The notes under the pieces: model-generated
Told to the model about the DNA's origin: nothing
Databases searched by the model: none
The model's input: only the letters and a program-made list of their open reading frames with translations
Part shown: in pieces, positions 8,110 to 16,009 of the stretch
Layout of the letters: every line of letters starts with the position of its first letter
Position numbering within the stretch: the first letter of the stretch is position 1
Program-made: the position numbers and the translations under genes
NCBI GenBank assembly: GCA_011170375.1
Contig: DUEV01000001.1
Coordinates: forward strand, 62,001-126,000
From: Dehalococcoidia bacterium
Lineage (GTDB): Bacteria; Chloroflexota; Dehalococcoidia; Dehalococcoidales; Fen-1064
DNA length: 64,000 bases
Direction: 5' to 3'

Positions 8110-9009
8110 CTAGGCTTGCTTTTTAAATGCAGTAAGTTGAAAGTCAACCTTATAGGTTTTTACCTCAATATGTGTCAAGTCTTTCACGCTATATTTCAAT
8201 ACGTCATCAACTTCTTTAGCTATCAATATACCCCTTACACTCTGATCAACGTCAGCTACATTCGCCTTAACCCAGCCAATATATCTTAAAATCTGACCAA
8301 CTGCTGCGTCGCTGGTTTTGCCTTTCTTTAGCTCAATTACAACCAAATCATTAGTATTCTTATCAATAGCAAGAAAATCTATGCTCCAGGTTCCTGCTGG
8401 AAATTATCTACCATTCTGTTCATCATTCTGATAAAGCCCCAGCTTTGAGCCCCAGTTGATTTTCCCCCAATTCTGATGGATAAATTCTTCTAGATGCGTC
8501 TCCAAAGCGAACTCTGTCTGACTTTCTATATCTTTTGAAGTCACAATCTGTTCGACTAAGCTTTTTTCACCTACGATTGTCCGAAAATCATCTTCCGTTA
8601 TTTGTCTTACTCCTCCCTGAAGGTAGCCGCCCCAGAACTCTTTATTCTCGATAAATCTTAAGCTTGGGAGTAAATCTTCTATAGCTTTTGGCTGTGGCCA
8701 AATCTCGATATCCTTTAATAGAACTCCATAATCATTTTCATAGAATTCCGTCCCATGTCCGTATTGCTGTCTTTGAGTGTTGTTCAGCACAAAACTAGAA
8801 GAGGCTAAATTGGCTGAGCCTCGAAAGACCTTCCGTGGTGCTGCGATATAGAAAACTACTTCATCCCCTTCGTTCAGACTTTGTCGATTAGGTGTTCTTT
8901 CACCCAATCCCCAAAACTGATCTTTCATCCTCTGATTAAATATCTCTTCACCTGTATGAGTTTCGTTACCCCATACACTACCTTTAACCGTAAATATCCA
9001 GTAGTTCAT
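8110..9009 (-). pseudogene. EVE-domain/NucS-like nuclease fusion, broken by one stop
   Basis: Read through one in-frame TAA at 8404-8406, this is a single 299-codon gene. Residues about 1-150 are an EVE-type (PUA-like) domain (MNYWIFTVKG ... DEVVFYIAAPRKVFRGSA), which in known families reads modified bases. Residues about 170-299 are a PD-(D/E)XK nuclease of the NucS/DUF91 kind: TEFALETHLEEFI, then beyond the stop SIDFLAID and VVIELKKGKTSD ... VGQILRYIGWVK with the expected D, E-x-K and Q. The stop replaces the codon after NGR, where homologues as I recall have Gln (CAA to TAA is one C-to-T change). The start at 9009 has GGGGAGGTGATAACTG upstream. It was probably a modification-dependent nuclease; now the nuclease half is cut off unless the stop is an assembly error or is read through. 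Confidence 0.8.
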
Positions 9010-9099
9010 CAGTTATCACCTCCCCGAGGGTACTCTTGGGCTCTATGCCTCCCCCAGTGTTTCTCGTATTCCTGGGGAGCAACCGATTTCCTTTATTCT

Positions 9100-9630
9100 T
9101 TACTCCCCCTTGGCCGTACTCCCGGGGCACATCAGCCTCATCTTGCAGCCGACGCAGCTTTTCTGGCGGCTGATGAAGCCGCTGTAGACGGACATCAGGA
9201 GCAGGAGCACCAGCACCACTATTTTGGCAACGGTGACCGCCTGGACCAGGGCGATGATGACCAGCACCAGCGGTATCAGGCTCAGCAGTCCATAAGTCAT
9301 GGGGGCCAGCTTCACCCCGATACCTGTCGCAAAACATTCGATATTTCCCTGCTTGAAAAACACGGCTGAGAGTTTGCCCCAGCCGGTGCCGCACCACTTG
9401 CCGTAGTAGTAGCAGTCGACGCAGACCAGCCTCCGCAACACCACCCAGACCACTACTACCGCCACGGGCAGGTAAATCCAGGCGACCACTGGGGCCAGGA
9501 ACCAGCACGAAATCGTCCCCAAGGCAACCCAGATAATCATGGCGAGGTTGGCCAGTATCACCGTCCTTTTCGGGTAGTTCTCAATTCCCTGCTCATAGAT
9601 GCATATTTCGACAATTTTCTTCTCGGACAA
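9100..9630 (-). CDS. Integral membrane protein with two cysteine clusters
   Basis: Unknown function. The 176-residue protein has about four hydrophobic segments: a pair near residues 22-65, one near 110-130 and one near 132-150. Two cysteine-rich loops face each other in sequence: VCVDCYYYGKWCGTGWGK (about 69-86) and SCVGCKMRLMCPGS (about 159-172). These could hold a metal or cluster or form disulfides. The start is an unusual TTG at 9630, six nt after the stop of the upstream MGMT-like frame, with GGTGGAGG in that frame serving as ribosome site. It sits inside the interrupted leuC-leuD interval between two broken genes but is itself open. Confidence 0.6.
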   Translation of the reverse strand: MSEKKIVEICIYEQGIENYPKRTVILANLAMIIWVALGTISCWFLAPVVAWIYLPVAVVVVWVVLRRLVCVDCYYYGKWCGTGWGKLSAVFFKQGNIECFATGIGVKLAPMTYGLLSLIPLVLVIIALVQAVTVAKIVVLVLLLLMSVYSGFISRQKSCVGCKMRLMCPGSTAKGE

Positions 9631-9636
9631 TCGCTG

Positions 9637-10110
9637 CTATACCTCCACCAGGGCTTTCTCATAGTCGGCAACACGTGGGGTCTTCCGGCGCCGGTCGATT
9701 GTGTGCCCCTCTGCCTCCAGTCGGGTGGCCTGGCCTTCGACCCCACCGGGGTATTTTTCGTTGAGTTCCCCTTTGGACTTCAACGTCCGCCAGTAAGGGG
9801 TGATGTCGGTAATGCCTTCGGCAGCCATCTCTCCAGCCGCACGGGCTGAAATCCCGGCAAAGATGCCGGTTGTTATCGGTCAGCCAAAGCTCGCGTTATG
9901 CCTCTTGGCCAGTACTTCCCTTATCTGGTTGATGGTAATCAGCCGGCCTCTAGGGACCATCCTCATAATCCCGTCCACCTCCCTCGGTGCCGGGATAACG
10001 ACGGTGCCCGTTCCCCACCGCTGGCTCATTTTCTCGTTGACTTCCACCACCTTGGGCAGGTCTTTGTCATCAGCGAGTTTCTCCTGCCAGGTCTTTTTTG
10101 TCTTTGCCAT
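9637..10110 (-). pseudogene. MGMT/alkyltransferase-like protein interrupted by an in-frame TGA
   Basis: One 157-codon frame is interrupted only by TGA at 9880-9882. Upstream half: KTWQEKLADDKDLPKVVEV, WGTGTVVIPAPREVDGIMRMVPRGRLITINQIREVLAKRHNASFG. Downstream half: PITTGIFAG ... DITPYWRTLKSKGELNEKYPGG. These match the MGMT-like DNA-binding family common in Dehalococcoidia, where I remember Cys at this position (GCPITTG). The stop could be a loss-of-function mutation, an assembly error, or a selenocysteine codon. A short hairpin CCGGC-ATCTTT-GCCGG starts 10 nt after the TGA, but its loop lacks an early G. ATG at 10110 is chosen because AAAGGGGTGA precedes it. Confidence 0.75.
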
Positions 10111-10178
10111 TTCAATCACCCCTTTATTACTTACTGCTGCGAGATGATTTGCTTTATCATCATTGTTACTCTCCGACC

Positions 10179-10251
10179 ACCCATCCCTCAATCCCTTCCC
10201 TGCAGGGAAGGGAAGAACCTATTGAGAGGGGCGAAGCCCCTCTCAGACTCT
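10179..10251. repeat. GC-rich palindromic repeat R2
   Basis: Two hairpins: CCCTTCCC-TGCA-GGGAAGGG and GAGAGGGGC-GAAG-CCCCTCTC. It lies immediately after the leuC stop, at the left end of the piece that separates leuC from leuD. Confidence 0.7.
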
Positions 10252-11508
10252 CTATGGTGCTATCTCCTTCGGGCTGGTGATGTAGCCGGTTATGGCACTG
10301 GCGGCAGCAACCGCCGGGTTTGACAGGTAGACCTCTGACTTGGGGTGGCCCATCCGGCCGACGAAGTTGCGGTTGGTCGTCGAGACGCAACGCTCTCCCT
10401 CGGCGAGAACACCCATGTAGCCGCCGAGGCACGGACCGCAGGTCGAGGTGCTGACCACCGCCCCGGCCCGGATAAAGGTCTCAATCAGACCTTCTTTCAG
10501 AGCATCGAGGTAGACCTGTTGAGTGCCGGGGATGACGATACAGCGAACGTCGGGGTGTACCTTGTGGTCCTTGATTACGCTGGCGGCAAGTTGGAGGTCG
10601 CTGAGGCGCCCGTTGGTACAGCTGCCGATTACCACCTGGTCTATCCTGATATTGACAAGCTCACTGACGGGACGGGCGTTGGATGGGAGGTGGGGCAGCG
10701 AGACCTGTGGTTCCAGCGAGGACACATCGTACTCGATTACCTGAGCATACTCGGCATCGGCGTCCGGCTCGTAAACGGTGTAGGGCCGTCGGGCGCGGGA
10801 CATTACATAATCGAGTGTCTTTTCGTCAACATGGAATATCCCGGCCTTGCCCCCGGCCTCGATGGCCATGTTGGACATGGTGAACCGGCCATCCATGGAA
10901 AGGGCATCAATCGCCTCGCCGGTGAACTCCATAGCGGCGTAGAGAGCACCGTCGACGCCAATCTGGCCGATTGTATAGAGGATAAGGTCTTTACCCCCGA
11001 CCCACTCAGGCAGGTCTCCGTGATAGATAAATTTAATAGTGGGTGGCACCTTCATCCAGATGTCACCGGTGGCCATAGCGGCGGCGATATCGGTCGACCC
11101 CATGCCAGTGGCAAAGGCTCCCACAGCACCATAGGTACAGGTGTGTGAGTCAGCGCCGACGATAACATCGCCGGGCACCACCAGCCCCTGCTCCGGCAGC
11201 AACACGTGCTCGATGCCCATCTGCCCGACATCATAGTGTGGTATCCCCTGCTCGCGGCAGAAATCGCGCATCATCTTGGCCTGCTCCGCCGAGGTGATGT
11301 CCTTGTTGGGCACGAAGTGGTCGGCTACCATCACAATCTTCTTGGGGTCAAGCACCCTGTCTACGCCGATACGCCGGAACTCCTTGATGGCGATGGGGGC
11401 AGTGATGTCGTTGGCCAGAATGACATCCACCCGGACGTTGATAAACTCACCCGGGCTTACCTTTTCCTTGTCGGTGTGGGCGGCCAGTATTTTTTCAGCT
11501 AATGTCAA
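10252..11508 (-). CDS. leuC: 3-isopropylmalate dehydratase, large subunit
   Basis: LeuC is the 4Fe-4S aconitase-family subunit that isomerises 2- to 3-isopropylmalate and can also handle citramalate. The 418-residue protein is of the shorter archaeal-type class: GADSHTCTYGAVGAFATGMGS, VIGSCTNGR and STCGPCLGGYMG supply the cluster cysteines and substrate residues. The start is TTG at 11508, with AGGAAAGGAAAG before it. It follows leuA by 126 nt without a clear terminator. Its partner leuD lies 2.3 kb downstream in the same direction. Confidence 0.95.
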   Translation of the reverse strand: MTLAEKILAAHTDKEKVSPGEFINVRVDVILANDITAPIAIKEFRRIGVDRVLDPKKIVMVADHFVPNKDITSAEQAKMMRDFCREQGIPHYDVGQMGIEHVLLPEQGLVVPGDVIVGADSHTCTYGAVGAFATGMGSTDIAAAMATGDIWMKVPPTIKFIYHGDLPEWVGGKDLILYTIGQIGVDGALYAAMEFTGEAIDALSMDGRFTMSNMAIEAGGKAGIFHVDEKTLDYVMSRARRPYTVYEPDADAEYAQVIEYDVSSLEPQVSLPHLPSNARPVSELVNIRIDQVVIGSCTNGRLSDLQLAASVIKDHKVHPDVRCIVIPGTQQVYLDALKEGLIETFIRAGAVVSTSTCGPCLGGYMGVLAEGERCVSTTNRNFVGRMGHPKSEVYLSNPAVAAASAITGYITSPKEIAP

Positions 11509-11634
11509 AGCACTTTCCTTTCCTGAACGATTGTATATGAAATTAACCTGGTCTGGTTACCGCCGAGACAACATAAGTAAAATGTGTCAGTACAACGGCA
11601 ACCCGACAGATATCTCATTCCCCGATAGAGATGA

Positions 11635-13155
11635 CTACGCGGCTGCATTCGTATCGGACAGCAGCCGATTAAGGGCGTTGATGTAGGCTTTGGCGCTGGC
11701 AACGATGATATCGGTATCAGCGCCCCGGCCGGTGTAGGTTATGCCCTCGCTCTCCACCCTTATCAGCACCTCACCGATGGCATCAATTCCTTCGGTGATT
11801 GACTTAACCGTGAATTCAGTTAGTGTACAGGGCACAGCCACTATCTTATCAATCGCTTTGCAGACTGCGTCCACTGGCCCAGTGCCAATGGCGGCGTCAG
11901 ACCTGACCTCACCGTCGGGAGCCACGAGCTTGACAGAGGCGGTGGGTATCCCCCTGTCACCGCAGGTTACCTGGAGTCGGTCGAGGTGATAGACCTCGGA
12001 GACGGTCCGCTGTTCCTCGGCAACTATCGATTCAATATCCTTATCGGTGACGTTCCTCTTCTTATCAGCTAGCTCTTTAAAAGCGGCAAAGGCCCGGTTG
12101 AAATTCTCCTCGGACAGGCTGTAGCCCAATTCTGACAGGTGCTCTCTGAAGGCATGCCGCCCGCTGGTCTTGCCCAGTACCAGGCTACTGGAGGGGACAC
12201 CTACCGATTGCGGGTCCATTATTTCAAAGGTTGTCCGCATCTTGATAACGCCGTCAACGTGGAGACCCGATGAGTGACGGAAAGCATTGGCACCGACGAT
12301 TGCCTTGTTGGGTTGGACCGGTGTACCGGTCAACTCACTAACGAGGCGGCTGGTCTTGTATATCTGGGTCGTATCGATATCGGTATAAAGGTCGTAAAAG
12401 TCCTGGCGTGTCTTGATGGCCATGACAATCTCCTCGAGCGAGGCGTTACCTGCCCTCTCTCCAATACCATTGATGGTGCCCTCTACCTGCCTGGCCCCCC
12501 GCTTGATGGCTTCGAGGCTGTTGGCTACCGCCAAGCCAAGGTCATTATGGCAGTGGACACTGACGATTGCCTTGTCGATATTGGGCACGTTCTTAAAGAC
12601 ATTGTCGATGAGGTTACCAAACTCATCGGGCATGGCGTAGCCGACGGTATCAGGGATGTTTACCGTGGTAGCCCCGGCATCAATCACTGCTTCTAGGATT
12701 TGGTAGATGTATGCTGGGTCAGTCCGGCTGGCGTCCATTGCAGAGAACTCCACATTTTCGCAGTATTTCTTAGCGCGCGCCACCGTATTGCAGGACATCT
12801 CCAGAATCTCCTCGCGGCTTTTCCTCAACTGGTAGAAGAGGTGTATGTCTGAGGAGGAGAGGACAATGTGAATACACGGGTGTGTGGCGCCCTTTACCGC
12901 TTCCCAGCTCTGGTCTACCGCCTCAAGATTGGCATGGGTTAGCACGCAGATGACCGGGGTACGGACCTCTTCCGCGATAAGTCGTACCGCCTCGAAATCA
13001 CCCGGCGATGTGACCGGAAAACCGGCCTCAATGATGTCGACGCCGAGCTTTTCTAGTTGTCTGGCTATTTCCACCTTCTCCGGGATGTTCAGCGACCCCC
13101 CGGCTGCCTGCTCGCCATCCCGTAGTGTGGTATCGAAGATAATTATCTTTTCCAT
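11635..13155 (-). CDS. leuA: 2-isopropylmalate synthase
   Basis: LeuA condenses 2-oxoisovalerate and acetyl-CoA, the first committed step of leucine synthesis. The 506-residue protein has IIFDTTLRDGEQAAGGSLN at the N-terminus, the metal-binding HCHNDLGLAVANSLEA, and NAFRHSSGLHVDGV in the linker. The C-terminal (about 390-500) LeuA-dimer allosteric domain includes AIGTGPVDAVCKAIDKI, so leucine feedback is expected. The start is well supported by AGGAGGATGTC before ATG 13155. It lies downstream of ilvC and upstream of leuC. It differs from CimA at the other end of the cluster, so both routes are separately encoded. Confidence 0.96.
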   Translation of the reverse strand: MEKIIIFDTTLRDGEQAAGGSLNIPEKVEIARQLEKLGVDIIEAGFPVTSPGDFEAVRLIAEEVRTPVICVLTHANLEAVDQSWEAVKGATHPCIHIVLSSSDIHLFYQLRKSREEILEMSCNTVARAKKYCENVEFSAMDASRTDPAYIYQILEAVIDAGATTVNIPDTVGYAMPDEFGNLIDNVFKNVPNIDKAIVSVHCHNDLGLAVANSLEAIKRGARQVEGTINGIGERAGNASLEEIVMAIKTRQDFYDLYTDIDTTQIYKTSRLVSELTGTPVQPNKAIVGANAFRHSSGLHVDGVIKMRTTFEIMDPQSVGVPSSSLVLGKTSGRHAFREHLSELGYSLSEENFNRAFAAFKELADKKRNVTDKDIESIVAEEQRTVSEVYHLDRLQVTCGDRGIPTASVKLVAPDGEVRSDAAIGTGPVDAVCKAIDKIVAVPCTLTEFTVKSITEGIDAIGEVLIRVESEGITYTGRGADTDIIVASAKAYINALNRLLSDTNAAA

Positions 13156-13245
13156 GACATCCTCCTGAGAGAAGAAACAATCTAAATGGTATTTCCCTCG
13201 AAAGGGTCGTTGTTCTTCTCTATGACTGTATTAAAGAAACCAGCC

Positions 13246-13292
13246 ACTATCCCCTCTCCGTTCAAAGAGAGGGGCCAGTAAGGATGAGGTTG
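13246..13292. repeat. GC-rich palindromic repeat R3 (short copy)
   Basis: The hairpin CCCCTCTC-CGTTCAAA-GAGAGGGG, followed by AGTAAGGATGAGG, lies between ilvC and leuA. It could also act as a weak RNA structure within the operon transcript. Confidence 0.6.
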
Positions 13293-13386
13293 TGTCCGTC
13301 AGGCAATCTGAGTGCGGAATACAATCTCGGGTATTTGTCCCCTTTTTTATACTTGATACGAACCAATTTCTATCCGTTCCCTTTAA

Positions 13387-14382
13387 TCAACCTTGTTTTA
13401 GCCAGGGCATCATCTGGCGAAGTTCCTCACCGACCTGCTCGATGGGATGCTCAGCCTCGATACGCCTCAGGGCATTGAAGACGGGCCGGCCCGCCTGGTT
13501 CTCGAGTATCCATTCTTTGGCAAAGGTACCGTCCTGAATCTCAGCCAGAATCTCGGCCATCTCCTGCCTGACCATATCATCTATAATGCGTGGCCCACTG
13601 ATATAATCGCCGTACTCGGCGGTATTGCTCACAGAATATCTCATGTAACTCAGGCCACCCTGGTAGATAAGGTCGACGATGAGTTTCAGCTCGTGGAGTA
13701 TCTCGAAGTAGGCTATCTCCGGTTGGTATCCAGCCTCAAGCAGTGTCTCGAAGCCTGCCTTTATCAGGCCGGTGATGCCTCCGCAGAGCACGGCCTGCTC
13801 ACCGAAGAGGTCAGTCTCAGTTTCCTCGGCGAAGGTAGTCTCGATGACACCAGCCCGACTGCAGCCGATACCCTTGGCATAGGCCAGGGCGATTTCCCTG
13901 GCGTCGCCGGTGGCGTCTTGATGCACGGCCACTATCGCCGGTGGTCCCACCTCGTCTGTGTAGAGCTGTCTCAGCATGTGGCCTGGGCACTTGGGCGCTA
14001 TCATGACGACATTGACATCTGACGGTGGCACAACCTGCCCGTAGTGGATGCTGAATCCGTGCGAGAACAGCAGGGTATTACCAGAGACCAGCCCTGGCAA
14101 GATAGACTCAGAATATATCTTGCCGTGGTGTTCATCCTCAGCCAGCATCGTGATGATATCGGCTTCCTTAGCTAATTCGGTGGCGTTCGTTACCTTGAAA
14201 CCGGCCTCCTTGGCGTTTTTCCAGCCCGGGCTACCCTCAAGTTCGGCCACTATCACCTGACAACCACTGTCTCTCAGGTTCTGGGCCTGGGCATGCCCCT
14301 GACTGCCGTAGCCGATGATACCAATCACTTTGCCATCGAGCAGCTTCAGGTTGCAATCATTATCGTAATATATCTTGGCCAT
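13387..14382 (-). CDS. ilvC: Ketol-acid reductoisomerase
   Basis: IlvC converts acetolactate or acetohydroxybutyrate to dihydroxy acids with NADPH and magnesium. It is a class I enzyme of 331 residues beginning MAKIYYDND, with the Rossmann motif [34 protein letters not shown] and the metal-binding [12 protein letters not shown] followed by E residues in the helical domain. ATG 14382 is preferred over the GTG seven codons upstream, as it gives the standard family N-terminus and keeps GGGAGG at a workable distance. The usp gene ends only 24 nt earlier, so the two are co-transcribed. Confidence 0.96.
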   Translation of the reverse strand: MAKIYYDNDCNLKLLDGKVIGIIGYGSQGHAQAQNLRDSGCQVIVAELEGSPGWKNAKEAGFKVTNATELAKEADIITMLAEDEHHGKIYSESILPGLVSGNTLLFSHGFSIHYGQVVPPSDVNVVMIAPKCPGHMLRQLYTDEVGPPAIVAVHQDATGDAREIALAYAKGIGCSRAGVIETTFAEETETDLFGEQAVLCGGITGLIKAGFETLLEAGYQPEIAYFEILHELKLIVDLIYQGGLSYMRYSVSNTAEYGDYISGPRIIDDMVRQEMAEILAEIQDGTFAKEWILENQAGRPVFNALRRIEAEHPIEQVGEELRQMMPWLKQG

Positions 14383-14406
14383 TCCCCTTTTTCCTCCCGT
14401 CACCTG

Positions 14407-15351
14407 TTACGAATCGGCCTGACATGCCTTTGTCAGCAGTATCGGGTTAGAGACTGCCTGCAGGACACTTTCGGTAACACTGCCGAAGACAAGGCGGCTC
14501 AGTCCAGAGCGTCCGTGTGTTGTCATGACAATGATGCTGAAAGGGTTCTTGGTAGCATAATCTATGATTTCGTCGGCAGCTTTACCCACGAGCACCGCCG
14601 ATTGTGTCTTTATGCCCTTGTCCTCGAACTGCTTGGCTATTTTAGCCAGGTACTCAGTGGCAGACTGTTTACTAAGGGTCATTTCTTGTTCCATAAATTC
14701 TCCCCAGTTGAGGGGTACCCCGGAAAGCTCCGGTGAGTAATAGGTTGGTGCCATCGGGGGGTCGCAGGCCCTGATAAAGTTCACGGTCACCGGTTCTAGA
14801 GCACGCTGTTTGGCCAGTGCCTCGGCATGCGGCAGCGCTGATTCCGCCATTTCCGAACCGTCGAGCGGGACCACTATTGCCCTTGTCGGCCACTTGTCAT
14901 ACGGGACAGCGTCTTCGACACCGGCACGGATGAACAGTACCGGCACCTTCGAGGCCCGCAGTACCTTGTCAGCAACACTCCCCATTCGCCATCGCCGAAT
15001 TCCGGAGCGTCCGTGACTGGCCATCAGAATGAGGTCAACCTTGTTTTCTTCGGCAAAACGGAGAATCTCTTCGGCATAGTGGCCATCGGCCAGTTCAGCC
15101 CGGACTTTTACCTTCCTTTCTTTTGGTGGGATGCTCAGTTCATTCTGTACATCCTTGACCTGACGTTTGATTGTCTCGGCGGCACGCTCAATATAAGCCC
15201 GGTGGACGGGTACGAAGTCGCGTCCCATTGGGCCGTACACCTGCAACAGGACCACGTCCAGGTTGAGCCTGGCGGCGAGCTCCTTGGCAAAGGAGAAGAC
15301 TACTTCAGAAAGCTCTGAACCATCAAGCAGGACCAGCATTTTCCGGTACAT
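14407..15351 (-). CDS. Tandem universal stress protein
   Basis: The 314-residue protein consists of two UspA domains: about 1-145 (MYRKMLVLLDGSELSEVVFSFAKELAARL ... LILMASHGRSGIRRWRMGSVADKVLRASKVPVL) and about 157-310 (AIVVPLDGSEMAESALPHAEAL ... IIVMTTHGRSGLSRLVFGSVTESVLQAV). Both carry the G-x2-G-x9-G-(S/T) ATP-binding pattern, so it is probably an ATP-binding Usp. GGAGGTGCAAA precedes the ATG. Its place between ilvN and ilvC is unusual: it is not a pathway enzyme. There are 121 nt between ilvN and this gene, enough for an internal promoter, though none is convincing. It may link stress or energy state to amino-acid synthesis, or may simply be a passenger. Confidence 0.9.
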   Translation of the reverse strand: MYRKMLVLLDGSELSEVVFSFAKELAARLNLDVVLLQVYGPMGRDFVPVHRAYIERAAETIKRQVKDVQNELSIPPKERKVKVRAELADGHYAEEILRFAEENKVDLILMASHGRSGIRRWRMGSVADKVLRASKVPVLFIRAGVEDAVPYDKWPTRAIVVPLDGSEMAESALPHAEALAKQRALEPVTVNFIRACDPPMAPTYYSPELSGVPLNWGEFMEQEMTLSKQSATEYLAKIAKQFEDKGIKTQSAVLVGKAADEIIDYATKNPFSIIVMTTHGRSGLSRLVFGSVTESVLQAVSNPILLTKACQADS

Positions 15352-15472
15352 TTTGCACCTCCGATGGCGAATTCGCCTTTACCGTACAGTATGTATGGTT
15401 TGAATTCAATGCGTACGTAAACCAATATTTTCAGCACCCCAGACTTTACCCGATTTTTCCCTGTGATACGCT

Positions 15473-16009
15473 TTACTTCCGGCCTCGCCTTGCCGGGGTT
15501 GCCTTTTCTCCCCCGAGCAGGCTGGAGCCTCCTCTGGTCATGGCAATGCGGCCAGTCCGGGACATCTCCTTGATACCGAAACCACGGAGTAAACTGAGCA
15601 AGGAGTCAATCTTGTCTTCATCTCCGGTGACCTCGACGGTTACTGAATCGGCTGCCACATCGACAATATCTGCCCGGAATATATCCACAATCTGTATGAT
15701 TTCACTTCGGGTGGTTGAATTGGCCTTTACCTTGATGAGCGCCAGTTCTCGGGCGACAATTTCGTCGCTGGTGATGTCCGACACCTTCATGGTGACCACC
15801 AGTTTGTCCAGTTGCTTCCTGAGCTGCTCAATCATGGTGTTTGTGCCATCAACAACGATGGTCATGCGTGAAAGGCGCGGTGTCTCGGAATGCCCGACGG
15901 CAATACTCTCAATATTGAATCCACGTCGACGACACAGGCTCGCCATACGATTGAGTACTCCGGGTCTGTCCTCGACGAGGGCAACCAGCGTGTGCTTGTT
16001 TCCGCTCAT
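15473..16009 (-). CDS. ilvN: Acetolactate synthase, small regulatory subunit
   Basis: The regulatory subunit of acetohydroxyacid synthase binds valine through its ACT domain. The 178-residue protein begins MSGNKHTLVALVEDRPGVLNRMASLCRRRGFNIESIAVG, the canonical ACT start, with a second ACT-like half from about residue 80 (TRSEIIQIVDIFRADIVDV). Length is typical. Its ATG overlaps the ilvB stop as ATGA, so the two subunits are translationally coupled, matching their 1:1 assembly. Confidence 0.95.
   Translation of the reverse strand: MSGNKHTLVALVEDRPGVLNRMASLCRRRGFNIESIAVGHSETPRLSRMTIVVDGTNTMIEQLRKQLDKLVVTMKVSDITSDEIVARELALIKVKANSTTRSEIIQIVDIFRADIVDVAADSVTVEVTGDEDKIDSLLSLLRGFGIKEMSRTGRIAMTRGGSSLLGGEKATPARRGRK

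Noticed and set aside
8404-8406. Recoding of the TAA in the EVE/nuclease gene
   Set aside because: TAA is not a selenocysteine codon, and no readthrough context is evident; nonsense mutation or sequencing error is simpler.
13160-13300. Separate attenuator before leuA
   Set aside because: No short ORF with leucine codons followed by a T-tailed stem was found; the only dyad is palindromic repeat R3.
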